Part shown: one piece after another, positions 1-9,612 of the stretch | Position numbering within the stretch: position 1 is the first letter of the stretch | Layout of the letters: the number at the start of each line of letters is the position of its first letter | Source: JAOUEA01 sp963762075 | GTDB taxonomy: Bacteria; Actinomycetota; UBA4738; HRBIN12 | Direction: 5' to 3' | NCBI GenBank assembly: GCA_963762075.1 | Contig: CAVXJC010000004.1 | Span: 179,659-243,658 of the forward strand | Length of the DNA: 64,000 bases | Position numbers and translations under genes: made by a program | The notes under the pieces: generated by a model | What the model saw: the letters and a program-made list of their open reading frames with translations, nothing else | Database searches by the model: none | What the model was told of the DNA's origin: nothing

Positions 1-2
1 AC

Positions 3-896
3 TTGGAGGGCTACCGAGGATCGAGCCCGGTGCACATCGGGAATGGAGCCGCGGACCAGCTTCAGCTGGACATCTACGGGGAGGCGGTCGACTCGATCTA
101 CCTGGCGACGCTGCGGGGCATGACGCTGGGACATCAGGGTTGGATCGAGCTCTGCGGCATCTTCGACTGGCTCTGCGAGCACTGGGATCAGCCGGAGGAG
201 GGGATCTGGGAGACCCGCGGCGGCCGCAAGGACTTCACCTACGGCAGGCTGATGTCCTGGGTCGCGCTGGACCGAGCCGTGCGGATGGCACGTCGCCTTG
301 GCCGACCGGGCGATCTCGAGCGATGGATCACCGAGCGCGACCGGATCTACGAACAGATCATGGAGAAGGGGTGGAGCAAGGAGCGGTCGGCGTTCGTGCA
401 GGCCTACGACTCGCAGGTGCTCGACGCCTCGAACCTACTCATGCCGCTGGTCGGGTTCATCGCCCCGCGCGACCCGATGTGGCTGTCGACGCTCGACGCG
501 ATGCGGGACGAACTGGTCTCCGACAGCCTCGTGTACCGATACGACCCCAGCGCCTCACCCGATGGGTTGCAAGGCTCTGAGGGAACGTTCTCGATCTGCA
601 CGTTCTGGTACGTCGACGCGCTCACCCGGGCTGGTCGGCTGGAGGAGGCGAGGCTCACATTCGAGAAGATGCTCACCTACGCGAACCACCTTGGCCTCTT
701 CTCCGAGGAGATCGGCTTGACGGGCGAGCAGCTCGGAAACTTCCCCCAAGCGTTCACACACCTATCGCTGATCAATGCTGCGATGAATCTGGACTCCCAA
801 CTCGACCAGCGACCGAGGTGGGTGGACCTGGTTGAGGGGAGCCTGAGTCCACCCGAAGGGCGAGATCAGCAACTTGGGAACTCGGGTCGTCTCTAG
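3..896 (+). CDS. GH15 glucoamylase/trehalase-type glycoside hydrolase (5' partial)
   Basis: This is the C-terminal half of a glycoside hydrolase family 15 enzyme, which inverts alpha-glucosidic bonds of glucans or trehalose. The gene enters from outside the window, so its N-terminus and start are missing. Family hallmarks are visible: GIWETRGG, whose Glu near residue 70 would be the general acid, and GEQLGNFPQAFTHL, whose Glu near residue 242 would be the general base, both inside the (alpha/alpha)6 barrel. Decayed copies of this gene type occur near 41.1-41.5 and 42.5-42.7 kb. Substrate (trehalose or malto-oligosaccharide) cannot be told from the fragment. Confidence 0.9.
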   Translation: MEGYRGSSPVHIGNGAADQLQLDIYGEAVDSIYLATLRGMTLGHQGWIELCGIFDWLCEHWDQPEEGIWETRGGRKDFTYGRLMSWVALDRAVRMARRLGRPGDLERWITERDRIYEQIMEKGWSKERSAFVQAYDSQVLDASNLLMPLVGFIAPRDPMWLSTLDAMRDELVSDSLVYRYDPSASPDGLQGSEGTFSICTFWYVDALTRAGRLEEARLTFEKMLTYANHLGLFSEEIGLTGEQLGNFPQAFTHLSLINAAMNLDSQLDQRPRWVDLVEGSLSPPEGRDQQLGNSGRL

Positions 897-980
897 ACGT
901 CGAGCGCCCAGACGTGCGTGAGACTCACGGCCTTGCCTGAACCTCGACCACTTCCGTCGGACGAGAAGGAGGAGTGAGCG

Positions 981-1883
981 ATGGCGCGACGTGAACGCAT
1001 CCTGAAGCAACTACTCGTCGAGCCCGGCACACCGGCCGGGTTGGCACAACGGGACCCCGCCTGGAAAGGCGGCGAGGAGTTCGAGCAGCTCTCGGAGGAG
1101 AAGCTGAAGGGCACCGCGAAAGCGATCCTGAGCCAGGGTGTGAAGGAGCTCTCGGACGCGCAAGAGCTGCTGTGGGCGAGCGATCGGTTCGCGCTCCTCG
1201 TCGTGTTCCAAGCCCTCGACGCCGCCGGGAAGGACTCAACGATCGAGCACGTGATGTCGGGCGTGAACCCGCAGGGGGTGCAGGTCGTGTCCTTCCGGCA
1301 ACCGTCGAGCGAAGACCTGGACCACGATTTCCTCTGGCGCATCAACAAGGCGCTCCCCGAGCGGGGCCGGATCGGGATCTTCAACCGCTCACACTACGAG
1401 GAGGTCGTGGCACTCCGAGTGCACCCGGAGTGGCTCGAGGGGCAGAAGCTGCCACCCGGGCCGCGCGGGATGGCGTTCTGGAAGGGACGTTATGACGACA
1501 TCAACGCGTTCGAGCGGCACTTGGAGCGGAGCGGCACGAAGATCGTGAAATTCTTCCTGCACGTCTCGAAGGCCGAGCAGAAACGTCGGTTCCTCGCCCG
1601 ACTGGACACGCCCGGCAAGGAGTGGAAGTTCAAGGCATCCGACGTTGCCGAGCGTGCCTACTGGGACGAGAACATGCGGGCGTTCGAGGACGCGATCACG
1701 GCGACCTCGAAGGCGTGGGCCCCGTGGTACGTGATCCCCGCCGACCACAAGCAGGTCATGCAGGCGATGGTGGCGCGGATCCTCGTTGACGCTGTTCGGT
1801 CGCTCGACCTTTCATGGCCAGACGTATCCGACGAGGACCGCGCCAAGCACGCCGAGGCCCGCCGGCAGCTCGAGGCAGAGTGA
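981..1883 (+). CDS. ppk2: Polyphosphate kinase 2 family protein
   Basis: A 300-residue PPK2-family polyphosphate:nucleotide phosphotransferase, usual length for a single-domain class I enzyme. The P-loop LDAAGKDST lies near residue 80, the Walker B-like stretch RIGIFNRSHYEEV near residue 130, and the lid-type segment with FLHVSKAEQKRRFLARL near residue 190. Family knowledge says it moves phosphate between polyphosphate and nucleoside di- or monophosphates in the cytoplasm. The ATG follows a strong AAGGAGGAG site. A CYTH-like gene follows two genes downstream and a CYTH-Ppx/GppA fusion lies at 31.6-33.1 kb, so polyphosphate metabolism recurs in this region. Confidence 0.95.
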   Translation: MARRERILKQLLVEPGTPAGLAQRDPAWKGGEEFEQLSEEKLKGTAKAILSQGVKELSDAQELLWASDRFALLVVFQALDAAGKDSTIEHVMSGVNPQGVQVVSFRQPSSEDLDHDFLWRINKALPERGRIGIFNRSHYEEVVALRVHPEWLEGQKLPPGPRGMAFWKGRYDDINAFERHLERSGTKIVKFFLHVSKAEQKRRFLARLDTPGKEWKFKASDVAERAYWDENMRAFEDAITATSKAWAPWYVIPADHKQVMQAMVARILVDAVRSLDLSWPDVSDEDRAKHAEARRQLEAE

Positions 1884-1960
1884 ACAGCGTCTTCTCCGGG
1901 CGATCATGGGCGAGGCAGTGCGCAGGAGAGGAGACCTCAGATCTGGGAGGTCGTGATACG

Positions 1961-2290
1961 TCAGCCCAAGACCATGCCCTCGTATGGCTCCGATGGCGCT
2001 GGATCGGGGAGTCGCATCATCCGGACGCGAACGTTGGAGGGATCGTGCGCTGCGATGTCATCATCAAGGGTCCTCAGGCCCTCGAGATGCTCAAGGAGAC
2101 GCAAGCGGGCGAGCCGCCAGGAGATCGTGCACACGTAGAGACGCACCTTCGCTCGATCGAACAGAGCCCACTCCTCCCACGCCACCCTACGGATCGTTCG
2201 TGGGTCGACCTCGAGCCCGAACTCGTCGGTCAGCCACTCGATCACGAGGAGCAGCTCCTCCTCCTCCTCCGTGTGCTGCTCGATCGCCAT
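1961..2290 (-). CDS. Small helical hypothetical protein with MFS-like C-terminal tail
   Basis: A 109-residue protein with an acidic N-terminus (HTEEEEELL) followed by predicted helices rich in Leu, Arg and Trp. It resembles short three-helix-bundle hypothetical proteins of actinobacteria, but I do not recognise a function. The ATG follows a GGGGGGAAGCG ribosome site. Its last ~19 residues (RLPDPAPSEPYEGMVLG) match the tail of the MFS transporter at 17320-18921 (RLPDPEPSGSAEGMVLG), with matching nucleotides as well. The 3' end may therefore have been captured from a transporter gene. It converges with ppk2. Confidence 0.6.
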   Translation of the reverse strand: MAIEQHTEEEEELLLVIEWLTDEFGLEVDPRTIRRVAWEEWALFDRAKVRLYVCTISWRLARLRLLEHLEGLRTLDDDIAAHDPSNVRVRMMRLPDPAPSEPYEGMVLG

Positions 2291-2359
2291 CGCTTCCCCC
2301 CGGTGGGCACGAACACGGCTGCTGGAGTGGCGGTCCAGCCCTCAAGTCCGTCACCTTGG

Positions 2360-3121
2360 TCAGTCTTGCGCGGCCCCCGCGAAGAACTCGAGCGCCGTCT
2401 TCGTCTTCGTCTGCTGCTTCCCCTCGAGATCGACGCCGATGCCGGTGAGGAACGCCCTCGCCTCGGCAGCGACCTGGAACGCGTCCGACGGTGCTGCCTT
2501 CGTGGACAGCTCGACGATCTGGGAACCGTCCGGATACAGCCACAGCTCCCCTACGAGCCGGCGCCCGAATCCCTTCGGCTTGATCTTCAGCTTGAGCGTC
2601 GGGATCGGCCCGAGCACGGAGAGCTGGTCGAGCTCGAGTCCGTCGGGTGCGTGGGCGGCATAGAACGCTCTCTGCCCCTTCGAGAAGAGCTTGCGGATCG
2701 AGCGCTGGCCTGCCGCGACTTCCCGGATCTCGCCGTTGTCCGCCGACCCCTTGAACGACGCGGAGCACACGAAACCACCTGGCATCGCGTCCACCTCGAC
2801 GTTGAAGGTCTTGGAACGGCGGAGCTCCTTCGGGAGCTCGGCGGGCACGACCGGGCGGAGCTTGATGACCGTGTCGGCCTCCTCGCCCTGCCGACGCCGA
2901 GCCCGAACGACGACTCCGGCGCGGTTGAGCGCGAGGTCTGGGGTATCGAAGAAGAAGACCTGCCGCATCTGCGCGTCGAGTGGATCGACGCCCAAGGCGG
3001 CGGCGGTCCCGGCTCGAGCGCTCTCAGGCAGTGTGAGCTTGAGCTCGACGCTGTCTGCGTCGCGCACGAGGTCAAGTAGTCGCTGGAGCTCGGTCCCTGA
3101 GATCTGTGCGCGACCGGCCAT
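2360..3121 (-). CDS. CYTH-like domain protein
   Basis: A 253-residue protein resembling the CYTH (adenylate cyclase class IV/triphosphatase) fold. It has an N-terminal acidic/basic strand SVELKLTLPE, then FFFDTPDLALNRAGVVVRARRR, VIKLRPV and a late basic strand LKLKIKPKGFGRR, the alternating charged strands that line the CYTH tunnel. The usual ExExK motif is degenerate (VELKL), so catalysis is uncertain. The chosen ATG at 3121 is preceded by AAGGAGGTAGGG; an upstream in-frame ATG at 3139 lacks such a site. The palindrome at 3215 sits 94 bases upstream. Likely substrate is tripolyphosphate or another phosphoanhydride. Confidence 0.7.
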   Translation of the reverse strand: MAGRAQISGTELQRLLDLVRDADSVELKLTLPESARAGTAAALGVDPLDAQMRQVFFFDTPDLALNRAGVVVRARRRQGEEADTVIKLRPVVPAELPKELRRSKTFNVEVDAMPGGFVCSASFKGSADNGEIREVAAGQRSIRKLFSKGQRAFYAAHAPDGLELDQLSVLGPIPTLKLKIKPKGFGRRLVGELWLYPDGSQIVELSTKAAPSDAFQVAAEARAFLTGIGVDLEGKQQTKTKTALEFFAGAAQD

Positions 3122-3214
3122 CCCTACCTCCTTCTGCACGCTTCGTGCGCACCCGGGGCACGCCGAGCGCCTACCCGATCCCGGTCATGGTCGGGTCCCT
3201 TCGACGGCCAGGCA

Positions 3215-3231
3215 TCATCCGATGTGGATGA
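3215..3231. promoter_or_regulatory. Palindromic motif TCATCC-N5-GGATGA, copy 1
   Basis: Reads TCATCCGATGTGGATGA, a perfect 6+6 inverted repeat with 5-base spacer, in the gap upstream of the CYTH-like gene (start 3121). The same palindrome recurs before other genes of the window. Confidence 0.6.
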
Positions 3232-3250
3232 TTCATGCTCCAAGCGAGGC

Positions 3251-4516
3251 TCAGTCGGCGACACTCCTCCTGCGGATCCGCGGCTCCGGAGCCTCGGCGA
3301 GCTCTGGGATGTCGCCCGCCTCGTGCAAGCGGTGGCCGTAGGCCGATGCGAAGGGGCCCGCCGAGAGGCCGTGGGCCACGACCGAGAGCAGGATCGTCCA
3401 CGTGGCGATCTCCACGACACCATCGGCGATGCCGCCGGCGCCGTTGTGGGGCACCTCTACCGCGATCAGCGTGAAGACGACGGAGGCGAGGCCCCGCGGC
3501 CCGAACCAGCCCATGAAGGCGACGGTATCCCGACGCAGTCCGACGCCGGCAAGCGCTGCCGCGACCGGCAGCATCCGCACGACCGTGAGGCTGATCACCG
3601 CGTAGAGGATGGTGACGGGCTCGATACCGCCCGTGACCACGGGACCCACGAAGATGGCTCCGAACACGGTCCAGACGAAGAAGGAGGCGAACAACCCCAC
3701 CGTCTCGGTGAACTCGACCGGCTTGTGCATCTGTGCCGACGTGGAGGCGCCGAACAGGAGACCGCCGACGAACGCGGCCACGAAACCATTGCCACCCATC
3801 GCGACGGCACCAACGTACGCGAGGAGCGAGAAGGCCAGCACCACGAGCTGCTCCGAGCTCGAGGATGTCCAGCCCAGCCGACGCGCGACCACGAGAAGCC
3901 TGCCTCCGAGGACGCCGACCGCAACCGCGGCCACGAGCGCGAGGCCGATCTCCTTCGCCGCTTCGGCTGCCCAGTGCTCGGATCCGAGACCCTCCTCCGC
4001 GATCACCAGGGTGAGGAACAAGGTGACGAACGGGGTGGCGATCCCGTCGTTGAGGCCGCTCTCGACGTTCAGTGCTCGCCGGATCCTGGCCGGCACGGCG
4101 GGGTTCGTCACGACGGCCAGCCCGAGGGCGGCGTCGGTGGGGGCAAGGATCGACGCGATCAGCGCGGCCGCGGCCCATCCGGCCTCCGGGAAGAGCAGCC
4201 TCGCTGCCACGGTCCCGAGTGCGATCGTGAGCGGCAAGCCAACCAGGAGCAGCCGGATGGGCAGGCGCGCATCGCCCTCCACCTCGCGCAGCCGAACGGT
4301 CGCGGCGTCCGCGAAGAGCAACACGCCGAGCGTGAGCTCCGTGATAAGGAGCGTCGTCTCGCTTGCGAGGCCCGGTAGGAGGCCCACACCACTCGGACCG
4401 AGAACGAGGCCGGTCGCGACGAAGAAGATCGGCGCCGTGATGAGCCACCGGTCGAGGCGCGAAGCGATGAGTCCGTACACGACGAAGACGGCCACCAGAG
4501 CCGTGGCCCCGCTCAT
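3251..4516 (-). CDS. Monovalent cation:proton antiporter (CPA1/NhaP-type)
   Basis: A 421-residue integral membrane protein with 11-12 hydrophobic segments, typical of the CPA cation/proton antiporter family that exchanges Na+ or K+ for H+. The conserved core ASILAPTDAALGLAV followed by NVESGLNDGIATP matches the discontinuous-helix and ND ion-binding region. The start at 4516 overlaps the stop of the upstream HdeD-like gene as ATGA, implying translational coupling. A longer open frame upstream to 5086 is only overlap with that gene. Confidence 0.93.
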   Translation of the reverse strand: MSGATALVAVFVVYGLIASRLDRWLITAPIFFVATGLVLGPSGVGLLPGLASETTLLITELTLGVLLFADAATVRLREVEGDARLPIRLLLVGLPLTIALGTVAARLLFPEAGWAAAALIASILAPTDAALGLAVVTNPAVPARIRRALNVESGLNDGIATPFVTLFLTLVIAEEGLGSEHWAAEAAKEIGLALVAAVAVGVLGGRLLVVARRLGWTSSSSEQLVVLAFSLLAYVGAVAMGGNGFVAAFVGGLLFGASTSAQMHKPVEFTETVGLFASFFVWTVFGAIFVGPVVTGGIEPVTILYAVISLTVVRMLPVAAALAGVGLRRDTVAFMGWFGPRGLASVVFTLIAVEVPHNGAGGIADGVVEIATWTILLSVVAHGLSAGPFASAYGHRLHEAGDIPELAEAPEPRIRRRSVAD

Positions 4517-5190
4517 CGTTGTCCATCCTTCGACCGGGGACCTCCGTCGACGGATGTTCCGAGAAGCGCGGTCACGCGCCGGCGAGCGCGTACGGCCTCC
4601 ACGATGAGGAGCGTGCCGCTGGCAAGGGCCCATACGCCGATGGTGATCATCACGCCTCGCGACACCGTGTCCGTCGCGACCAGCAGGATGCCGGTGCCCA
4701 CCTCCAAGACACCGAGGATCAGCCCGCCGAACGACCATCGATGGCCCGTACGCCGCTCGATCTCGAACGCTCCCACGAGCCGGAGCGTGCCCATCGACAG
4801 AGCGGCGAGCCCAAGGATGTTGATCGTCGTCACCGGCGAGATGGCTCCGGCCAGGTATTCGCGCAGGAAGACCAACAGGGCTGCCATGATCGCGACCACA
4901 CCTGCGACGGACGCGAGTCGGAATCCAAGTGAGGGACGCATCGCCCAAGCGAGCCGCAAGGTCATCACGCCGCCCGCGAGCCAGTACAGAGCCAAGAACG
5001 TCGCGAGCCGTTCGGGAGAGCCGCTCGCCAGGAGTGCGGACACCCCGAGCGCGAGTGCGACCACTCCGCGGAGGATACCGATCCACCAGAGCCGACCAAC
5101 GTGATGCGCGAGCTCGATCTGCCGCTCACGCTCGAACAGCTCCCGCTCAGGATCGCCATCGCTCGCGTGTTGAGTCGGCATCTTCTCCAT
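4513..5190 (-). CDS. HdeD/DUF308-family membrane protein
   Basis: A 225-residue membrane protein with about six short hydrophobic helices containing small-residue pairs (GVVALALGVSALLASG, GLAALSMGTLRLVG, GVWALASGTLLIVEA), the pattern of the HdeD/DUF308 acid-stress family. An acidic soluble head (HASDGDPERELFERERQIEL) precedes the first helix. I chose the ATG at 5190; 5181 is an alternative. It is the first gene of a two-gene unit with the antiporter, overlapping by 4 bases. The palindrome at 5310 lies upstream, between this gene and the divergent sulfatase. Confidence 0.8.
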   Translation of the reverse strand: MEKMPTQHASDGDPERELFERERQIELAHHVGRLWWIGILRGVVALALGVSALLASGSPERLATFLALYWLAGGVMTLRLAWAMRPSLGFRLASVAGVVAIMAALLVFLREYLAGAISPVTTINILGLAALSMGTLRLVGAFEIERRTGHRWSFGGLILGVLEVGTGILLVATDTVSRGVMITIGVWALASGTLLIVEAVRARRRVTALLGTSVDGGPRSKDGQR

Positions 5191-5309
5191 GGGCGAACCC
5201 CAGACTCCGCCGAACGAGATCCCTGCCCTGGGGCCGCACGAACCGTAGCCCAGGCCACACCCGGCCCGCCTCATCCCACCGGGTGAAGTTCTGGAGGCAC
5301 GGGCCGACT

Positions 5310-5326
5310 TCATCCCTTCTGGATGA
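5310..5326. promoter_or_regulatory. Palindromic motif TCATCC-N5-GGATGA, copy 2
   Basis: Reads TCATCCCTTCTGGATGA in the divergent gap between the HdeD-like gene and the first sulfatase, 74 bases from the sulfatase start. It shares a 20-base block (TTCATCCCTTCTGGATGACG) with the copy before the second sulfatase. Confidence 0.65.
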
Positions 5327-5383
5327 CGCCCCGCCATCGAGCAGGAACTACGTTCGATGTCGGTTGCTCGGCAAGGAGACTGG

Positions 5384-6904
5384 ATGCCCGATAGCACCAA
5401 CGTCATAGTCATCGTCGCCGATGATCTCGGTTGGTTCGATCTCGGTTGCTACAACCAAGGGATCATGGGCGCTCAAACGCCCAACATCGACCGCATCGCG
5501 GCCGAGGGTGTCCGACTCACGGACTTCTATGCGCAGGCGAGCTGCACTGCCGGCCGGGCGGCGCTCATCACAGGCCAGATCCCGATGCGGACCGGTCTGA
5601 CCACGGTCGGCATGCCGGGCGCACCGCAGGGGATCCAGCCGGAGGATCCGACGCTGGCCGACTTGCTCAAGCCGCAGGGCTACATGACGGCGCAGATCGG
5701 CAAGAACCACCTCGGTGACCGCAACGAGTTCCTGCCGACCGTGCACGGGTTCGACGAGTTCTACGGGAACCTCTACCACCTCAACGCCGAGGAGGAGCCG
5801 GAGCAGCCCGACTACCCGAGGGACCACCCGTGCGTTCCAGCAGCTGTTCGCCCCGCGCGGGGTCCTGGACTGCAAGGCCATCCGACGTCGACGATCCGAC
5901 CGAGGACCCGCGCTTCGGGCGGGTCGGCAAGCAGGTCATCGAAGACACCGGCGCCGCTGACCCGGAAGCGGATGGAGACGATCGAGGACGATCTGCTGGC
6001 CCGTTCGCTCGACTTCATCGATCGGGCGCACCACGCCGGCAAGCCGTTCTTCCTTTGGCACAACACGACCCGGATGCACGTGTGGACCCGGCTGTCGGAG
6101 CGCTGGCGAGACAAGACGAGGTTCGGTCTCTACGCCGACGGCCTGCAGGAGCTGGACTGGGTCGTCGGTGAGTTGCTCGACAAGCTCGACGAGCTGGGCA
6201 TCGCCGACAGACACGATCGTCATCTTCACGACCGACAACGGCGCGGAGAAGTTCACCTGGCCCGACGGCGGCACCACGCCGTTCCGGGGCGAGAAGGGCC
6301 TCGGCTGGGAGGGCGGCTTCCGCGCGCCGTTCGCTGATCCGCTGGCCGGGGCAGATCCCGCCCGGGCAGGTGCTCAACGGCATCGTCTCGCTCGAGGACA
6401 TCGTCCCCACCATGATGGCTGCCGCCGGCGTCCCGACATCAAGGAGCGGCTGCTGGAGGGGTACCAGGCCGGCGAGAAGAACTTCCGGGTCCACCTGGAT
6501 GGCTACAACCAGCTCCCGTATTTGACGCGGAGAGAGTCGAGGAGTCGGCGCGCGACGAGTTCTTCTACTACGGCGAGCATGAGCTCTACGCGATCCGCTA
6601 TCGGAACTGGAAGGTTCATTTCCAGGTCAAGGACGACTGGTTCGCGAGGCACGGCGGGCGGCCCACCGTGCCCGAGCCGGTCAACCTGCGCGTCGACCCG
6701 TTCGAGCAGCACATGGAGGCTCCCTACTATCCGTTCTATGTCGGGGAGAAGCTCTGGACGATGATGCCCGCCGGGTACATCCTCAAGCTGCACGCGGAGA
6801 CGTTCACGCAATTCCCACCCCGACAGGCGCCGGCGAACTTCAACCCTCAGGAGATGCTGAACTCGGTGCTGAACTCCGCGTCCGCCGGCATCGGCAACAA
6901 GTAG
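5384..6904 (+). CDS. Arylsulfatase, FGly type (multiple frameshifts)
   Basis: A type I sulfatase of about 500 residues that would hydrolyse sulfate esters. The start has the metal site VIVADDLGW, then SCTAGRAALITG containing the C-x-A-x-R sequence whose Cys is converted to formylglycine. Later blocks include IGKNHLGDRNEFLPTVHGF and TTDNGAEKFTWPDGG. The ATG at 5384 follows AAGGAG. The protein continues only by switching frame about seven times (near 5823, 5870, 5950, 6205, 6335, 6437 and 6521), yet every segment stays conserved and no nonsense codon is needed. Base-calling indels are therefore more likely than decay, but a pseudogene cannot be excluded. Confidence 0.8.
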
Positions 6905-6994
6905 GTGTAGAGGGGTTCCGGATGCACTCACTCGAGCGAGCTGACGTGGCGGGCAGGCCCTCAAGACCCTCCGATGATCTAACTGAAGACCAAT

Positions 6995-7011
6995 TCATCC
7001 CTTCTGGATGA
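6995..7011. promoter_or_regulatory. Palindromic motif TCATCC-N5-GGATGA, copy 3
   Basis: Reads TCATCCCTTCTGGATGA, identical to copy 2 including flanking bases, 136-152 bases upstream of the second sulfatase. Confidence 0.65.
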
Positions 7012-7146
7012 CGCTGGAACTCCGCTCGGGCCATACGGTCTTGGTGGCGGAACTCGACAATCGGCCGACCGACTACGACACGGGCTCGCACTGGAGAGTT
7101 GGGTCGGTGCTGGCCGCGTGCACGTGGAATGAAGGGACTGCTCGTG

Positions 7147-9550
7147 ATGGCGCAAGATGGTGCGGGAGGGCGTGACGTACTCCCCAAGCCCGACCGACCC
7201 CATGAGGGGCTCATCACCTACGACGCGAAGGATCCCGACACGTCCTTCCCGCCGATCGAACCGCTCCGGCCGCCGGACGGAGCTCCCAACGTCCTGATCG
7301 TCCTGATCGACGACGTCGGCTTCGGGGCCTCGAGCGCGTTCGGTGGACCCTGCAACACGCCGATCGCCGAGCGGCTGGCCGCCAACGGGCTCAAGTTCAA
7401 CCGCTTCCATACGACCGCGCTTTGCTCGCCGACCCGCTCCGCATTGCTCACGGGCCGTAACCACCACGCCGTCGGCATGGGCGGCGATCACGGAGATCGC
7501 GACCTCGGCCCCCGGCTACAACTCGATCTGGCCCAACACCGCGGCCCCGCTCGCGGAGATCTTGAAGCTGAACGGCTACTCCACCGCGCAGCTCGGGAAG
7601 TGCCACGAGGTCCCCGTGTGGGAGACCAGCCCGATGGGACCGTACCGCCAGTGGCCGACCGGCAAGGGGTTCGAGTACTTCTTCGGGTTCATCGGCGGCG
7701 AGGCCCATCAGTACTACCCAGCGATCTACGAGGGCACGATGCCGATCGAGCCCGAGACGACGCCCGAAGAGGGCTACCACTTCATGATCGACATGACCGA
7801 TCGCGCCATCGGATGGGTCCGCCAGCAGAAGTCCCTGATGCCCGACAAGCCGTTCTTCATGTACTTCGCCCCGGGGGCGACCCACGCGCCCCACCACGTC
7901 CCCAAGGAATGGGCGGACAGGTACGCGGGGAAGTTCGACGACGGGTGGGATGCCGAGCGGGAGCGCATCTTCGCTCGACAGAAGGAACTCGGGGTGATCC
8001 CGGCCGACGCGGAGCTCACCCCCCGGCATGACGAGATCCCTGCCTGGGACGACATGCCCGAGGACCTGAAGCCGGTGCTCCGGCGGCAGATGGAGGTCTA
8101 CGCCGGGTTCATGGAGTTCACGGACCACCACGTCGGGCGGCTGCTCGACGCTCTCGACGACCTCGAGATCGCAGATGACACGTTGGTGTACTACATCATC
8201 GGAGACAACGGGGCCTCGGCCGAGGGCACCCTGAACGGCACATACAACGAGATGATCAACTTCAACGGCGCCGCCGCGATCGAGACGCCCGAGTTCATGA
8301 TGGAGCGCATCGATGACTTCGGGGGTCCGGACTCGTACAACCACTTCTCGGTGGGCTGGGCGCACGCGATGGACACTCCCTACCAGTGGACGAAGCAGGT
8401 GGCCTCGCACTGGGGTGGGACGCGGAACGGCACGATCGTGTCCTGGCCGAACGGATTCAGCGCGCGGAACGAGATCCGCACGCAGTTCGCTCACGTGATC
8501 GACGTCGCGGCAACGGTGCTCGACGCGGCAGGACTGCCCGCCCCGACGTTCGTCAACGGCGTGCAGCAGATGCCACTGCACGGGATCAGCATGCGGTACT
8601 CGTTCGATGACGCCGACGCCGACGAGCGCCGCGAGACGCAGTACTTCGAGATGTTCGGCAACCGCGGCATCTACCACAAGGGTTGGACGGCGGTGACCAA
8701 GCACAAGACGCCGTGGATCCTGGTCGGCGGGCCGGCGATCGCATTCGATGACGACGTCTGGGAGCTCTACGACACCGAGAAGGACTGGAGCCAGGCGCGC
8801 GATCTGTCCAAGGAGAATCCGGACAAGCTTCACGAGCTCCAGCGGCTCTGGCTCATCGAAGCGACGCGGTACAACGTGCTCCCGCTCGACGATCGCGTGG
8901 CGGAGCGGCTCATGGCCGATCTGGCCGGTAGGCCCACGCTCGTTCAGGGGAACCGTCAGCTCCTCTTCGGCGGGATGGGTCGGCTGACCGAGAGCTCCGT
9001 CGTGAGCATCAAGAACAAGTCCCACGCGGTGACCGCTGAGCTCGTTGTGCCGGAGGGCGGCGCCGAGGGCGTCATCGTCGCCCAAGGGGGCAGCATCGGC
9101 GGCTGGAGCCTCTACGTGAAGGACGGGAAGCCCCGCTACTGCTACAACCTGCTGGGGGTCCAGCGCTTCTACGTCGAGAGCGACCGTGAGCTCCCGCCGG
9201 GCACGCACCAGGTGCGGATGGAGTTCGCCTACGCCGGTGGAGGGCTCGGCAAGGGCGGAACCGTCACGCTCCTCGTCGACGGCCAGCCGGTGGGGAAGGG
9301 AGACGTCGCCGCGACGGCGGCGATGATCTTCTCTGCGGATGACACGTGTGATGTCGGGATGGAGGGTGGCGCGCTCGTCGCCGAGGACTATCCCGTGCCC
9401 AACAACTTCACGGGCGAGATCAACTGGGTCGAGATCGACGTGGCCGAGGCCGCCGAGGATGCCGACCATCTCGATCTCGCCGGAGGAACGTCTGCGGATC
9501 GCGATGGCCCGCCAATGACGATCGGATGTCCGAGAGGAAGGATCGCCTAG
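7147..9550 (+). CDS. Arylsulfatase, large FGly-type (one frameshift)
   Basis: An ~800-residue arylsulfatase of the AtsA/AtsD type found in actinobacteria. Metal-binding LIVLIDDVGFGASSAFGG is followed by the formylglycine signature LCSPTRSALLTGRNHH, then GDNGASAEGTLNGTYNE and a C-terminal beta-rich lobe. Cys in CSPTR needs the formylglycine-generating enzyme, whose gene is at 15508-16483. One indel near 7485 separates GRNHHAVGMGG from the rest. The ATG at 7147 has AAGGGA upstream; 7129 is an alternative. It is the second sulfatase in tandem with 5384-6904, and both have the same palindrome upstream. Substrate unknown. Confidence 0.9.
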
Positions 9551-9612
9551 CCACATCTGCTCGCACTCGGTTCACTAGGGGTCACCGTGAGCCGGGACGG
9601 CGGGAGGTCAGT

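Noticed and set aside
1814..3079. 421-codon plus-strand frame over the CYTH-like gene
   Set aside because: Antisense shadow of the minus-strand CYTH-like and small helical genes, which have good ribosome sites.
3251..5086. 611-residue antiporter with a long N-terminal extension
   Set aside because: The extension overlaps the HdeD-like gene in another frame and is Arg-rich; the ATG at 4516 in an ATGA overlap is the natural start.
7448..9556. 702-codon open frame antisense to sulfatase 2
   Set aside because: It mirrors the third-position GC bias of the real gene and gives a low-complexity Arg/Val/His-rich product with no domain.
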